DNA of 55,846 nucleotides. It comes from Phyllobacterium chamaecytisi (GTDB lineage: Bacteria > Pseudomonadota > Alphaproteobacteria > Rhizobiales > Rhizobiaceae). The notes beneath the pieces are model-generated. The model made no database searches and was not told the origin of the DNA. It worked only from the letters and a program-made list of their open reading frames with translations. The position numbers and the translations under genes were made by a program. The DNA is taken from contig NZ_JAIQWW010000029.1 in assembly GCF_020164455.1 (NCBI RefSeq), positions 1 to 55,846 of the forward strand, written 5' to 3'. Below are positions 43,627 to 52,387 of the stretch, piece after piece. The stretch's first letter is position 1. Every line of letters starts with the position of its first letter.

Positions 43627-45799
43627 AGCATCGTCGTCGCCTTGGTGACCATCATCGTCCTGCTGCACGTGCGCAGTGCGCTCGTTCCATCATCATGCTG
43701 CCTGTCGGCATCCTGATCGCCTTCATTGCCATGAAATGGCTGGGGCTGGGTGCGAATATTATGAGCCTCGGCGGGATCGCCATCGCTATCGGTGCAATGA
43801 TCGATGCAGCCCGCTGGCATTCACCAAGACGTTCTCCATGGCTGCTGCCGCGCTTCTGTCAGTGACCTTGGTGCCCGCACTCATGATTCTGTTCGTTCGC
43901 GGCCGGATTATTCCCGAGCATAAGAACCCGGTGAACCGCTTTCTCATTGCCATATACCGACCTGTGATCCGCGTGGTTCTGAAGGCAAAATATCTCACCA
44001 TCTTGCTGGCAATCGCTGCGCTTGTCGTCACGGTCTGGCCCGCACGCCAGCTTGGCAGTGAGTTCATGCCGAATCTTGATGAAGGCACGCTGATGTACAT
44101 GCCGACAACCTTGCCGGGAATATCCGTCACCAAGGCTGCCGAATTGCTGCAGACGCAGGACCGCATCATCAAGTCGTTTCCGGAGGTGGAATCGGTGTTC
44201 GGTAAGTCAGGCAGGGCGGACACGGCAACCGATCCCGCTCCGACCGAGATGTTCGAGACCATCATCAATCTGAAGCCCAAATCCGAATGGAGGCCGGGCG
44301 TCACCGCCGACAGCCTCAAGAACGAAATGGACAAGGCGCTGCAATTCCCGGGCGTGTCGAATGCCTGGACGATGCCGATCAGGGCACGTACCGACATGTT
44401 GTCGACGGGCATCCGCACACCTGTCGGTGTCAAGGTATACGGTACAGACCTCGCGCAAATGGAAGGTGTCGCGAGACAGATCGAGCAGGTACTGAAGACG
44501 GTCCCGGGAACCTCAAGCGCTTACGCAGAACGGGTGAACGGCGGCTACTTCCTCGATATCGTTCCGGACAGGGTTGCGCTCGGGCGCTATGGATTGTCCA
44601 TCCAGAACGTCCAGAATGTCATCTCCATGGCGCTCGGTGCGGAGGAAATCACCCAGACCGTGGAGGGGCGTGAACGCTACGGCGTTACAATCCGCTATCT
44701 GCGTTCGCAGCGCAGCGACCCACAGGCCATTGCCCGCGATGTTCAAATCGCACTGCCGGGTGGCGGGACGATTCCCTTGGGTGAAGTCGCCAAGGTCGAA
44801 CTGACACGCGGGGCAACGTCAATCCGCACGGAAAACGGCCAGCTGGTGGTCTACATCTTCGTAGACATCTCCGGCCGCGATCTCGGCGGTTATGTCGAAC
44901 AAGCAAAGCAGGCCGTCGCCGATGAGGTCAAACTGCCAGCAGGCTATTCCGTTGCATGGAGCGGTCAATTTGAATACCTCGAACGGGCTGTCGCCAAGCT
45001 GAAGATTGTCGTTCCGCTGACGCTGGCGATCATCTTCCTGCTGCTCTACCTCAACTTCAAGGCGCTGACAGAAACTCTGATTGTCATGCTCTCCTTGCCG
45101 TTCGCCTTGGTCGGCGGCATCTGGCTGATGTGGTGGTTAGGCTTCAACACCTCTGTTGCCGTGGCGGTGGGCTTTATCGCTCTCGCGGGCGTTGCCGCCG
45201 AGACGGGGGTGATCATGCTGATCTACCTCGACCAGGCACTGACCGAAGTTAGGGCAAGACGTGAGGCGGAAGGCGGCGAATTCAGCCGAGACGACCTGAA
45301 CAAAGCGATCATGATGGGCGCTGTCGAACGGGTCCGCCCCAAGATGATGACGGTCGTCGCCATCCTCACGCTCTATTTTCTGACAAGCATTGTGCCAATC
45401 GAAACCTCACTGGTTCATTCCAGCGGTCAGGTTTGGGCGACCCTCCTGGGGTATGGGACGTTCGCCATGGTGCTCGAAATGATGCTCGGCTCGGTCTTGG
45501 TGATGGCCGGGTTGTTTCTGATTGTCAAAGGCTGGGCGGAGGTCTATTTTTATCGTAACAGGCTAATCACCGAGGGTGTCTACGGCGTTGTAAGGCACCC
45601 GCAATATGCAGGCATCTTCCTGGTGATTTTCGGGCAGCTGGTGCATTGGCCGACAATTCCGACACTGCTACTCGCGCCTTTGCTTGCATGGTTCTACGTG
45701 CGTCTGGCCAAGCGAGAAGAGGGTGACCTCATCGAGCGATTTGGCATTCAGTACGAGCAATACCGGGAGGTGGTGCCGAGGTTCGTTCCAGGTTGGTAG
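43627..45799 (+). pseudogene. Decayed CusA-type RND efflux pump fused in frame to an ICMT-like methyltransferase module
   Basis: CusA/CzcA pumps are about 1,040 aa; here the first third is missing. A fragment [20 protein letters not shown] (43627-43689) is followed by a one-base loss, then [18 protein letters not shown] to GAMIDAA in a second frame to about 43810. A deletion of about 70 codons leads to [15 protein letters not shown] in a third frame, which runs to MTVVAI at about 45362. The same frame continues as LTLYFLTS and then a methyltransferase of the isoprenylcysteine carboxylmethyltransferase type (EGVYGVVRHPQYAGIFLVIFG, LIERFGIQYEQYREVVPRF). The 707-aa frame from 43676 may still be translated, but the pump lacks its proton-relay N-terminal half. 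Confidence 0.85.
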
Positions 45800-45860
45800 A
45801 TGTCCGCACGCGGTGTTCAGTTAGGCTCCGTTGCGACATCAAAATGAAAGGAAGAGCGCA

Positions 45861-46133
45861 ATGTACAGTTCATTGAAATTCCTTGGGTTGGCCGCCACCA
45901 TTGTGGCTGGGCTTGCCCTCACATCACCGATTTTTGCCGCCGATGACAATCTGTCTCCAGGCTCAAACATGGGGCCCGGCATGATGGAGCACGGCGGCAT
46001 GATGGATATGATGAAGCAGATGAGCCAGGTGATGGAAAGCTGCAACAAGATGATGCAAAGCACTCCCGATTCCGGAAAGCCCAACGAGCAGTGGCGCAAG
46101 GATATGCCGATGCAGCCTGACAAGAAGGGGTGA
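45861..46133 (+). CDS. Met-rich periplasmic protein, probable copper binder
   Basis: 90 aa; the ATG at 45861 follows AAAGGAAGAG. A Sec signal peptide ends near PIFAADD. The mature part is packed with methionines and a His (GPGMMEHGGMMDMMKQMSQV) plus one Cys, a composition typical of Cu(I)/Ag(I)-binding periplasmic proteins in copper islands. It follows the efflux-pump remnant by 61 bases and precedes a DUF411 gene by 15 bases, which supports a copper role. Confidence 0.75.
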   Translation: MYSSLKFLGLAATIVAGLALTSPIFAADDNLSPGSNMGPGMMEHGGMMDMMKQMSQVMESCNKMMQSTPDSGKPNEQWRKDMPMQPDKKG

Positions 46134-46148
46134 TGGAGGGACGATCTG

Positions 46149-46616
46149 ATGAAGAGACGTGAGTTCATATGCACGGGCATCGCAGCAATGGCCGTTGTCA
46201 TGACTGCGAGGAAGGCAGAGGCCGAGACACGTTGGTCGATGACGATCTACAAAGACCCCAATTGCGGGTGCTGCAATCTCTGGGCGAAAGCGATGGAAAA
46301 CGCCGGGTTCACCGTCGAACGGGTGGACACTGGCGATCTGCCCGGCGTCAAGAAACGCTTTGGCGTGCCCGCCGCCGTCGAGGGCTGCCATACGGCGGTT
46401 GTCGGAGACTATTTCCTCGACGGGCATGTGCCGTTGGAGGCGGTGGCAAAACTGCTGTACGAGAGGCCCGACATTGCCGGATTGGCGGTTCCTGGCATGC
46501 CTGTGGGATCGCTCGGAATGGATTACGATCCGAATGCCAGCTTTGATGTCTATGCCATCGCCAAAGGTCCGGAGCAGAAGACGTCAGTTTATTACGAAGT
46601 CCGACCCAAGCACTGA
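46149..46616 (+). CDS. DUF411 metal-binding protein
   Basis: 155 aa with a signal leader (KRREFICTGIAAMAVVM). Landmarks of DUF411 are the CGCC motif in KDPNCGCCNLWAKAMENAGF, VPAAVEGCHTAVVGDYFLDG, HVPLEAV and GLAVPGMPVGSLGM. DUF411 proteins are common in copper and silver resistance islands and are thought to bind the metal in the periplasm. Probably co-transcribed with the Met-rich gene just upstream. Confidence 0.92.
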   Translation: MKRREFICTGIAAMAVVMTARKAEAETRWSMTIYKDPNCGCCNLWAKAMENAGFTVERVDTGDLPGVKKRFGVPAAVEGCHTAVVGDYFLDGHVPLEAVAKLLYERPDIAGLAVPGMPVGSLGMDYDPNASFDVYAIAKGPEQKTSVYYEVRPKH

Positions 46617-46704
46617 GTTGGCAGCGGCTGTGACTGCCACTCAGGCTGGACTCAGGACTGATAGCACTCACAGCATGAGCCCAGCTGGAGAACGCCAACT
46701 TCCT

Positions 46705-47133
46705 TCAGGCAGGGATCAGAATGCCTATCGTGTGAATCCCAACTGCGTTGCTGGTGTTTGTGGCCCCGTCCGTTGTGCCTTTGGCGCAGGCGTACATCTC
46801 GCCTTCTTTTATCTTGAATTCCCTATCTGGCTTCTTGATCGTGAATTCACCCGCAGTGATGTAACACAGCATGTCATTGTCCATCATGCTGGGCGCGGCC
46901 ACCGCGCCGGGCTGAAATACGATATCTACCATGTTGATGCTCTTGTAGGCGGGGATATCAGACTTAAACGTGCCCAACTCAACTAACCTGACACCCGGGG
47001 CAAGTTCTTTGCCATCCGTTTTGCCGTACTCCTTGGTCTTGGCCACGGCTGGACCTGCCGAAATGAGCAGAGGTGTTGCGGCGGTCGCCGCTAAACCGAG
47101 TGCCAATGCCGACCGACGATTCATGTCTTTCAT
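46705..47133 (-). CDS. Exported cupin-fold protein with Tat-type signal
   Basis: 142 aa from the ATG at 47133, with GGGAGGAAG upstream. The leader has twin arginines (MNRRSALALGLAATAATPL). The domain is cupin-like (IVFQPGAVAAPSMMDNDMLC, ITAGEFTIKK, KIKEGEMYACAKGT) but lacks the usual His pair, so it may not bind metal in the standard way. It is convergent with the DUF411 gene. A role in the same metal region or in oxidative chemistry is possible. Confidence 0.75.
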   Translation of the reverse strand: MKDMNRRSALALGLAATAATPLLISAGPAVAKTKEYGKTDGKELAPGVRLVELGTFKSDIPAYKSINMVDIVFQPGAVAAPSMMDNDMLCYITAGEFTIKKPDREFKIKEGEMYACAKGTTDGATNTSNAVGIHTIGILIPA

Positions 47134-47459
47134 GGCTTCCTCCCATTTTTTGCATGCGGGATGCACCCGCACGGGAGTAGTGCACACCCCGCAATGCGAC
47201 CTGTCAAAACAATTTAGCAGGCTCATTTCTTTTAAGGCCCAACTGGTTACAACAGACCCGACAAGGCCGAGGCAGCAATCAGCTCAAACGGCATGGTCAC
47301 AAGTGCGTTCGGAGAGCCGTCCACAGCATCGAAGGCGGACATGCAATCGGATCTGGTTCGTCGGTTTTTGCATTGTCAACCATCCCAGAGTCGCGTAGCC
47401 TTCTCCTGCTACCTATGCGTGTATTACCGCAAGGAGCGAAGTGGGGGGAAGTCATTCAG
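47134..47459. other. Intergenic stretch without a supported gene
   Basis: About 325 bases between the divergent cupin and DUF1254 genes. No conserved frame recognised; it presumably holds both promoters. The frames extending upstream of each gene have no ribosome site. Confidence 0.45.
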
Positions 47460-48902
47460 ATGATTACGAAACGTGACCTGCTGCGCTCTGCAGCGATGGT
47501 TGCACTCGCCATCGCAGCGGCGAAGTCCAGCCCAGCATTTGCCCAGAACAAAGCCCAATGGCCCAGCATTATCGAGGCCAAGGACATCGCCGAAGAAGGC
47601 TTCATCTACGGCTTGCCGCTCGTGATGAATTATGCGGTTATGCAAGAGTTCGCCGTCGACAAGAACTCGGGGCAGTTCAAGGCACCATTCAACGAAATCG
47701 AAAACCAGCACCATGTCGCGACCCCGGAGGATACGGCAGTCATTACGCCGAACAGCGACACCCCTTACTCGTTCATCTGGCTGGATTTGCGCGCTGAACC
47801 GATGGTTATCTCGGTGCCGATGATCGAAAAGAACCGCTACTATGCGGTCCAGCTCATCGACGGCAACACCTACAATTTTGGTTACATCGGCACGCGCGCC
47901 ACGGGGACCGAGCCAGGCGATTATCTGGTGGTCGGCCCCGATTGGAAAAGTGAAGCGCCCACCGGGATCAAGAAGGTCTTCCAATCGACGACGCCGTTCA
48001 CGCTCGCGCTTATCCGCACTCAACTCTTTAGCCCCGATGACATGCCCAACGTCGAGAAAATTCAGACGGGCTACAAGGCGCAGCCGCTTTCTGCCTTCCT
48101 TAAACGAGCCGCCCCGCCTGCCTCGCCCAAGATCGAGTTCCTTCCTGCCACAACTGCCGGGATCAAGGATAACTTTTTCCAATATCTCGACGCGGCCCTG
48201 CAAACCGTCCCTGAGACGCCAAGGGACAAGGCGATTCGCGCGAAACTTGCGAAGATTGGCATCGGTCCTGGCAAGACCTTCGAGTTCAAGGATCTATCGC
48301 TCGAACATAAAGCCGAAATTCTGGTGGCAATGAAGCAGGGTGACGAGAAGGTCGACAAATGGCTGGCCAGCGGAAACAAAGACATCAACGGCTGGAACCT
48401 CGGCTCGTTCTTTGGCGACGAGGCCTTCTACAACGGCGATTGGGTAATGCGGGCCGGGGCTGCAAAGGGCGGTCTCTTAGGTAACGATGCCGTAGAAGCC
48501 ATGTATCCCTATACCCGAACGGACGCGACGGGTGCGCCACTCGACGGCAGCAAGCACAAGTATACCATCACCTTCGCACCCGGCCAGTTGCCGCCAGTGA
48601 ATGCGTTTTGGTCGGTGACGATGTATGACGGCAAGAGCCAGCTCCTGATCAAGAACCCGATCAATCGTTACCTCATTAACTCTCCGATGTTGCCCGGTAT
48701 GAAGAAGAACCAGGACGGTTCACTCACCCTGTACCTCCAGAAAGACAGCCCCGGCGCGGACAAGGAGGCAAATTGGCTGCCTGCGCCCAATGACACAATC
48801 TATCTGGTTATGCGCCTGTACTGGCCGAATCCTACGCCGCCTTCGATCCTGCCGGCGGGCGAAGGGACATGGCAGCCACCCGGTGTGAAACAGGTGTCAT
48901 AG
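47460..48902 (+). CDS. Exported DUF1254/DUF1214 protein
   Basis: 480 aa from the ATG at 47460, with GGGGGGAA upstream. A signal peptide ends near SSPAFAQ. The N-terminal DUF1254 domain (FIYGLPLVMNYAVMQEF, VATPEDTAVITPNSDTPYS, MIEKNRYYAVQLIDG) and the C-terminal DUF1214 domain (GQLPPVNAFWSVTMYDGKSQ, NRYLINSPM, NWLPAPNDTIYLVMRLYWP) give the standard order. The function is unknown; such proteins are exported and often multiplied in soil bacteria. Confidence 0.93.
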   Translation: MITKRDLLRSAAMVALAIAAAKSSPAFAQNKAQWPSIIEAKDIAEEGFIYGLPLVMNYAVMQEFAVDKNSGQFKAPFNEIENQHHVATPEDTAVITPNSDTPYSFIWLDLRAEPMVISVPMIEKNRYYAVQLIDGNTYNFGYIGTRATGTEPGDYLVVGPDWKSEAPTGIKKVFQSTTPFTLALIRTQLFSPDDMPNVEKIQTGYKAQPLSAFLKRAAPPASPKIEFLPATTAGIKDNFFQYLDAALQTVPETPRDKAIRAKLAKIGIGPGKTFEFKDLSLEHKAEILVAMKQGDEKVDKWLASGNKDINGWNLGSFFGDEAFYNGDWVMRAGAAKGGLLGNDAVEAMYPYTRTDATGAPLDGSKHKYTITFAPGQLPPVNAFWSVTMYDGKSQLLIKNPINRYLINSPMLPGMKKNQDGSLTLYLQKDSPGADKEANWLPAPNDTIYLVMRLYWPNPTPPSILPAGEGTWQPPGVKQVS

Positions 48903-49364
48903 AAGACGCAGGTTTCGTACGCCTCTCCGCAAGGTTGTTGCGATAACGTCGGTTCGCGTCGTGTCCGCTGTGGGTCATTTGCAATCACGTCGATCCAGCA
49001 CTAAGGCCGGCCATGTCCACTATCTGTGAGTCAACGATATCCACAGGGCACACTAATATCTGGAGATGTTGTATCTCCCTTGATTTGGCTCTGGTTCAAC
49101 ACACATGTTCGCGTGTAACGATTGCGGTTCACGCGAATGGCTGCGGGTAGGCGTTTCGGCGAATCCGAACGGCGAATGGTTCGGAAAACTGAACTCAATA
49201 TCCCGCAATGTTCGGTTTTCCGGACATTTTGTTGGCCCGAAAGTCCGGAAACATAGTATTCGCCTAATGTTTTGCCAGCTCACGAAGTGGCAAGGCTCGC
49301 TCCTGAATCGTAGACACAACGGAAGAGGACCTGCGAAAGTCTCAATCGATGAGAATGGTTACAC
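48903..49364. other. Long stretch without a supported gene
   Basis: About 460 bases. An 87-codon frame at 49105-49368 has no ribosome site, no family resemblance I can name and an irregular composition; it may be part of a decayed gene. Nothing else is seen. Confidence 0.4.
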
Positions 49365-49631
49365 CTAACGAATTGTCTTCAACGTTTTCGATGACTCATT
49401 CGCGGCGGCCTCTCTAGCCAGGCGAAGTGCGCGCAGGCGTTCGGTCTTGGCCTCAGTAGCGCGCCGGCTGGCCGCGTATTCCTCAACAGCTTTTGCCGCC
49501 TCGCGTGCACGTTGTTCCTGCATGACACGCAAGGGTGGCCGTGGGGCTGCGGTGACATGATCATCATTGTAGGGCAGCGTCTCGTCGAAGCGTTTTTGGT
49601 TTTTGGCCCATTTCACAGGTACAATATTCAT
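49365..49631 (-). CDS. Small basic protein, conserved hypothetical type
   Basis: 88 aa; the ATG at 49631 has AGGAGC about 8 bases upstream. It begins MNIVPVKWAKNQKRFDE and continues with a long Ala/Arg/Glu-rich helix (RAREAAKAVEEYAASRRA). High helical propensity without hydrophobic patches suggests a coiled coil or nucleic-acid contact. Family unknown. Confidence 0.65.
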   Translation of the reverse strand: MNIVPVKWAKNQKRFDETLPYNDDHVTAAPRPPLRVMQEQRAREAAKAVEEYAASRRATEAKTERLRALRLAREAAANESSKTLKTIR

Positions 49632-49779
49632 GGAATCTGCTCCTTTTTGATGAGGTTTCAGCCGTGTCGATGACATCGCAAACTAGGAATTCTACCCATA
49701 TCCGTCAGTCAAACAGCATTGGTGGCTAGGTGCTACTTGATTTGGAACCTCCGAGCCGGGCGTTTAAGTCCTGACAATG

Positions 49780-49971
49780 CTATCTGATCGACCGGAAATA
49801 GTGCTCGGCGTGTTGATAGTAGTTCTCTGCTTCTATTCTGTTTCCGGCACGCTCTTCGTCGTGAGCGCGGGAAAGATATTGCTCGTAGCTGTGTTGAGCC
49901 TTCTGATTGAGGGACGGATGAAGCGGGACAATGCCTGGCCTCTTCGTTGATCCAGTTTGGGTTGTATTCAT
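49780..49971 (-). CDS. Stand-alone DUF4167-like domain
   Basis: 63 aa. AQHSYEQYLSRAHDEERAGN and EAENYYQHAEHYFRSIR match the conserved segment of DUF4167, which in alphaproteobacteria normally sits at the N-terminus of a much larger, Asn/Gln-rich protein. Here it is essentially the whole protein. The start at ATG 49971 has no close ribosome site; AAGGAG is found about 30 bases upstream. Confidence 0.65.
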   Translation of the reverse strand: MNTTQTGSTKRPGIVPLHPSLNQKAQHSYEQYLSRAHDEERAGNRIEAENYYQHAEHYFRSIR

Positions 49972-50048
49972 TTGGTCTTGAGCCGCTTGGCGGCTTACTC
50001 CTTTGGAACGTAGCGACCTTGATGTCGCAAGGGTTTAAATCCAGATCT

Positions 50049-50225
50049 TCAATCGATTTGTTCGGCTACGATCTGGCGCATTTCCTCGCGTGTGAATCCC
50101 GACGCTAGTAGTTGGTGCGCGCTCATGATTTTCCTCGGCAACATGTTCGGCATTTTGGGTTCGATTGATCGCGGACCGACCGCGGTTGGTTTCATTTCGA
50201 TATTGTTTTGCATATTAAAATCCAT
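50049..50225 (-). CDS. Possible small protein
   Basis: 58 aa if started at MDFNMQNNIEMKP (50225); the frame is open to 50315. The tail SAHQLLASGFTREEMRQIV looks like a real helix-loop-helix, similar to short C-terminal segments in other rhizobial small proteins. No strong ribosome site. Same strand as the two small genes upstream of it. Confidence 0.4.
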   Translation of the reverse strand: MDFNMQNNIEMKPTAVGPRSIEPKMPNMLPRKIMSAHQLLASGFTREEMRQIVAEQID

Positions 50226-50590
50226 TCGCTGCGCAGCATCGCCCGCAGCCTTCTTTTTGAAAATAAGTCGAATGCAAGCAAAGGAGAGGCATGCTGCGTA
50301 AATGTCAGCATTCAAACTTTGAGTGGTGCGGTAAAGATTCTGCGCTCAATCGGAGCCTGCAGAAATGGCCGGACTAATCTTGTCGACCAACCTTATATGG
50401 GTGAGAGAAAGCTATATTTCAAGGGCTCAGGCGGTTTGGTCTCCATTGGAAGCCCGGTGTTAAGAGCCCATGGTGTCAGTTACTTATAATCTTCAAGATG
50501 GCAGATGCTGTTCCATCAAGGTAGTCTGACACAAAACATCGCCAATAGATTGATGTCCGGAATCATCCTAAACTTCTGAAAAGGGTTGCC
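50226..50590. other. Stretch without a supported gene
   Basis: About 365 bases before the LD-carboxypeptidase gene. No family or ribosome site supports the short frames present. It marks the right edge of the accessory-looking region. Confidence 0.4.
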
Positions 50591-51511
50591 ATGAAAGCCG
50601 AAGGTGCGATTTGGCCAACAGTACTGAAGCCTGGCGACAAGGTGAGATTTGTGTCGCCAGCGAGCACTCCGGACAGAGACGACGTTTTTCAGCGGGCACG
50701 AAAACTCGAATGCTGGGGCCTCCGGGTAGACTATGGCCAGCACGCTTTCAAGAAATGGTCGTATCTGGCGGGCACGGATGAAGAACGTGTTGCTGATTTC
50801 AACGCGGCCCTACGCGATCCAGAAGTTCGCGCGATCTTCGCCACGCGTGGCGGAAAAGGCTCCTACCGGATCGCAGATCGACTGGATTTCGAGGCGGTGC
50901 GGAGGGATCCGAAATTCCTGATTGGCTTCAGCGATATCACCATCCTTCATTTGAACTTGTGGAAGAAATGCGGTTTGGTAGGCATTCATGGTGCACTTAT
51001 CAATGGCCATCATGGGCGCGAAAGCGAAGAGATTATGTATGCGCTTCGAGCCGCGCTGATGACCTCGCAAACCATCACGATAAGGGCGCGACAAGAGGAA
51101 AATACTTTCGCGCTCACGACGCAAGGATCTGCCCGAGGGAGGCTGATAGGCGGCAACCTGAGCATGGTTTCAACCGCTGCCGGGTGGGCCCTTCCGAAGT
51201 TGCAGGGAGCGATCCTGCTGCTCGAAGCCGTCAACATGTATGTTGGCGAGGTGGACCGCCAGTTGACGATGTTGCGCAATGCAGGTCATCTTGACGGTTT
51301 GGCAGGTGTCGCACTGGGACAGTTTACCGACTTCAAGCCAAGCAGTGATAACTTCACGATCATTGATTTGTTACGCGAACATCTTGAACCTTTGGGCGTG
51401 CCGATATTGGGAGGTTTGCCGTTGGGACACGGCAGCAATCCTGTCACCGCAATAGTGGGAGCTGTGGCACATCTTGATACCTTAACTCAGGAACTGCTAC
51501 TTACACGATAA
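50591..51511 (+). CDS. LD-carboxypeptidase family protein (S66, MccF/LdcA type)
   Basis: 306 aa. S66 serine peptidases cut amide bonds next to D-amino acids in muropeptides (LdcA) or cleave acyl-sulfamoyl adenylates such as microcin C (MccF). The nucleophile is Ser114 in LIGFSDITILHLNL, with the Glu in LLLEAVNMYVGEVDRQL and the His in GLPLGHGSNP completing the Ser-Glu-His triad. The N-terminus (LKPGDKVRFVSPAST) is typical. The ATG at 50591 is used. Monocistronic. Confidence 0.92.
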   Translation: MKAEGAIWPTVLKPGDKVRFVSPASTPDRDDVFQRARKLECWGLRVDYGQHAFKKWSYLAGTDEERVADFNAALRDPEVRAIFATRGGKGSYRIADRLDFEAVRRDPKFLIGFSDITILHLNLWKKCGLVGIHGALINGHHGRESEEIMYALRAALMTSQTITIRARQEENTFALTTQGSARGRLIGGNLSMVSTAAGWALPKLQGAILLLEAVNMYVGEVDRQLTMLRNAGHLDGLAGVALGQFTDFKPSSDNFTIIDLLREHLEPLGVPILGGLPLGHGSNPVTAIVGAVAHLDTLTQELLLTR

Positions 51512-51630
51512 TGCTTGAGACGGCATCATCGCTGGTATCTCGATAACTATAACCAGAATCCCATAGTTGCCGCCACATGTGGATACCACTGTGGCAATGC
51601 TCCACGACCGCTCCGTTCTTCAACATAAAC

Positions 51631-51891
51631 ATGCTGAACATCAAAGGCAGGATCCAGCGGGAAGGCGATGTCGTCCACCTCGTCGCCAACAGGTTGACGG
51701 ATCTGTCCTCGGAACTCGCAAGTGTCGGCGCTCGGATACGGCGCTTCCCTTGTCGCATGGACGCAGCGACGAATTCCATAATGGCAGTCCTGGTCACGAT
51801 CCGCGCTCAGTGAAGGGCATGAAGGCACGAGATTTCTTTGCTCCCGTGGGCACATCGATACGATCAAGGTGAAGACACATCGCAAGATCGA
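51631..51891 (+). pseudogene. dnaE2: 3' remnant of error-prone DNA polymerase gene dnaE2 (imuC)
   Basis: Three frames in succession give the C-terminus of DnaE2: IKGRIQREGDVVHLVANRLT with DLSSELASVG in frame 1 (from 51631), then LPLSHGRSDEFHNGSPGHDP and MKARDF in frame 2 (after about 51735), then HIDTIKVKT in frame 3 (from 51851). The intact protein ends with these segments in one frame. All of the upstream catalytic part, about 1,000 residues, is missing. The segment is a dead fragment left by deletion and then frameshifts. Confidence 0.85.
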
Positions 51892-51970
51892 CTTATCCGG
51901 GCCCAAGGCTTGATGCAGGATGCGTCGAACGATAACGATACTGTTCAGTTAGCTACCGGGAGGATGCATC

Positions 51971-52168
51971 GTGGCAACAGGTACTGTGAAATGGTTCAAT
52001 GCAACTAAGGGTTTCGGTTTTATCCAGCCCGATGACGGCGGCGCGGATGTCTTCGTCCATATTTCTGCCGTCGAGCGCGCCGGAATGCGCAGTTTGAACG
52101 ATGGCCAGAAGATCAACTACGAGATGGTGCGCGATAACAAGGCCGCAAAATGTCTGCCGATCAATTGA
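51971..52168 (+). CDS. Cold-shock domain protein, C-terminus shifted
   Basis: 65 aa from GTG 51971, with GGGAGGA upstream. It binds single-stranded nucleic acid through [12 protein letters not shown] (RNP1) and [13 protein letters not shown] (RNP2), as in CspA. The usual alphaproteobacterial ending is D-N-K-x-G-K-M-S-A-D-Q-L. Here DNKAAK is followed by CLPIN, but the next frame reads MSADQLSAG and stops at 52179, so one base has been lost near 52148. The fold's core is intact; only the tail is altered. A terminator follows. Confidence 0.9.
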   Translation: MATGTVKWFNATKGFGFIQPDDGGADVFVHISAVERAGMRSLNDGQKINYEMVRDNKAAKCLPIN

Positions 52169-52206
52169 GCGCAGGTTAAGCAGTTAAAGCCGAACACTGG
52201 CGGTTG

Positions 52207-52230
52207 AAGGCGGGATCCTGGTCCCGCCTT
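52207..52230 (+). terminator. Intrinsic terminator after the cold-shock gene
   Basis: A 9-bp perfect stem (AAGGCGGGA with TCCCGCCTT), loop TCCTGG, then TCTT. It lies 39 bases after the present stop and 28 after the inferred original stop. Confidence 0.8.
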
Positions 52231-52387
52231 TCTTGTCGTGCCTCAGCGAGCAAACCGTTCTTCAAATAGGGCCCGTTCTCGGGTTACAGCTGCAATCGAC
52301 GAGATCAAAGTTTAGGGAGGGGCCTTCCTCGGCGACAACTTTCCCAAAGTATAATGGATATTTACCACCGTACGACAGACATCACCT

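Noticed and set aside
47134..47459. Possible IS-type transposase trace in the intergenic stretch
   Set aside because: Short Arg-rich frames are suggestive, but no DDE motif, no terminal inverted repeats and no target duplication could be seen.
47424..48203. 259-codon minus-strand frame inside the DUF1254 gene
   Set aside because: Antisense shadow of a clear two-domain exported protein, with no ribosome site.
49105..49368. 87-codon plus frame beginning MFACNDCGSREW
   Set aside because: No ribosome site, no recognisable family and irregular composition; a transposase-fragment origin was considered but I could not align it to one.
50591..51511. Microcin C immunity cassette
   Set aside because: MccF belongs to the same S66 family, but no transporter or acetyltransferase of such a cassette is adjacent; LdcA-type cell-wall function is as likely.
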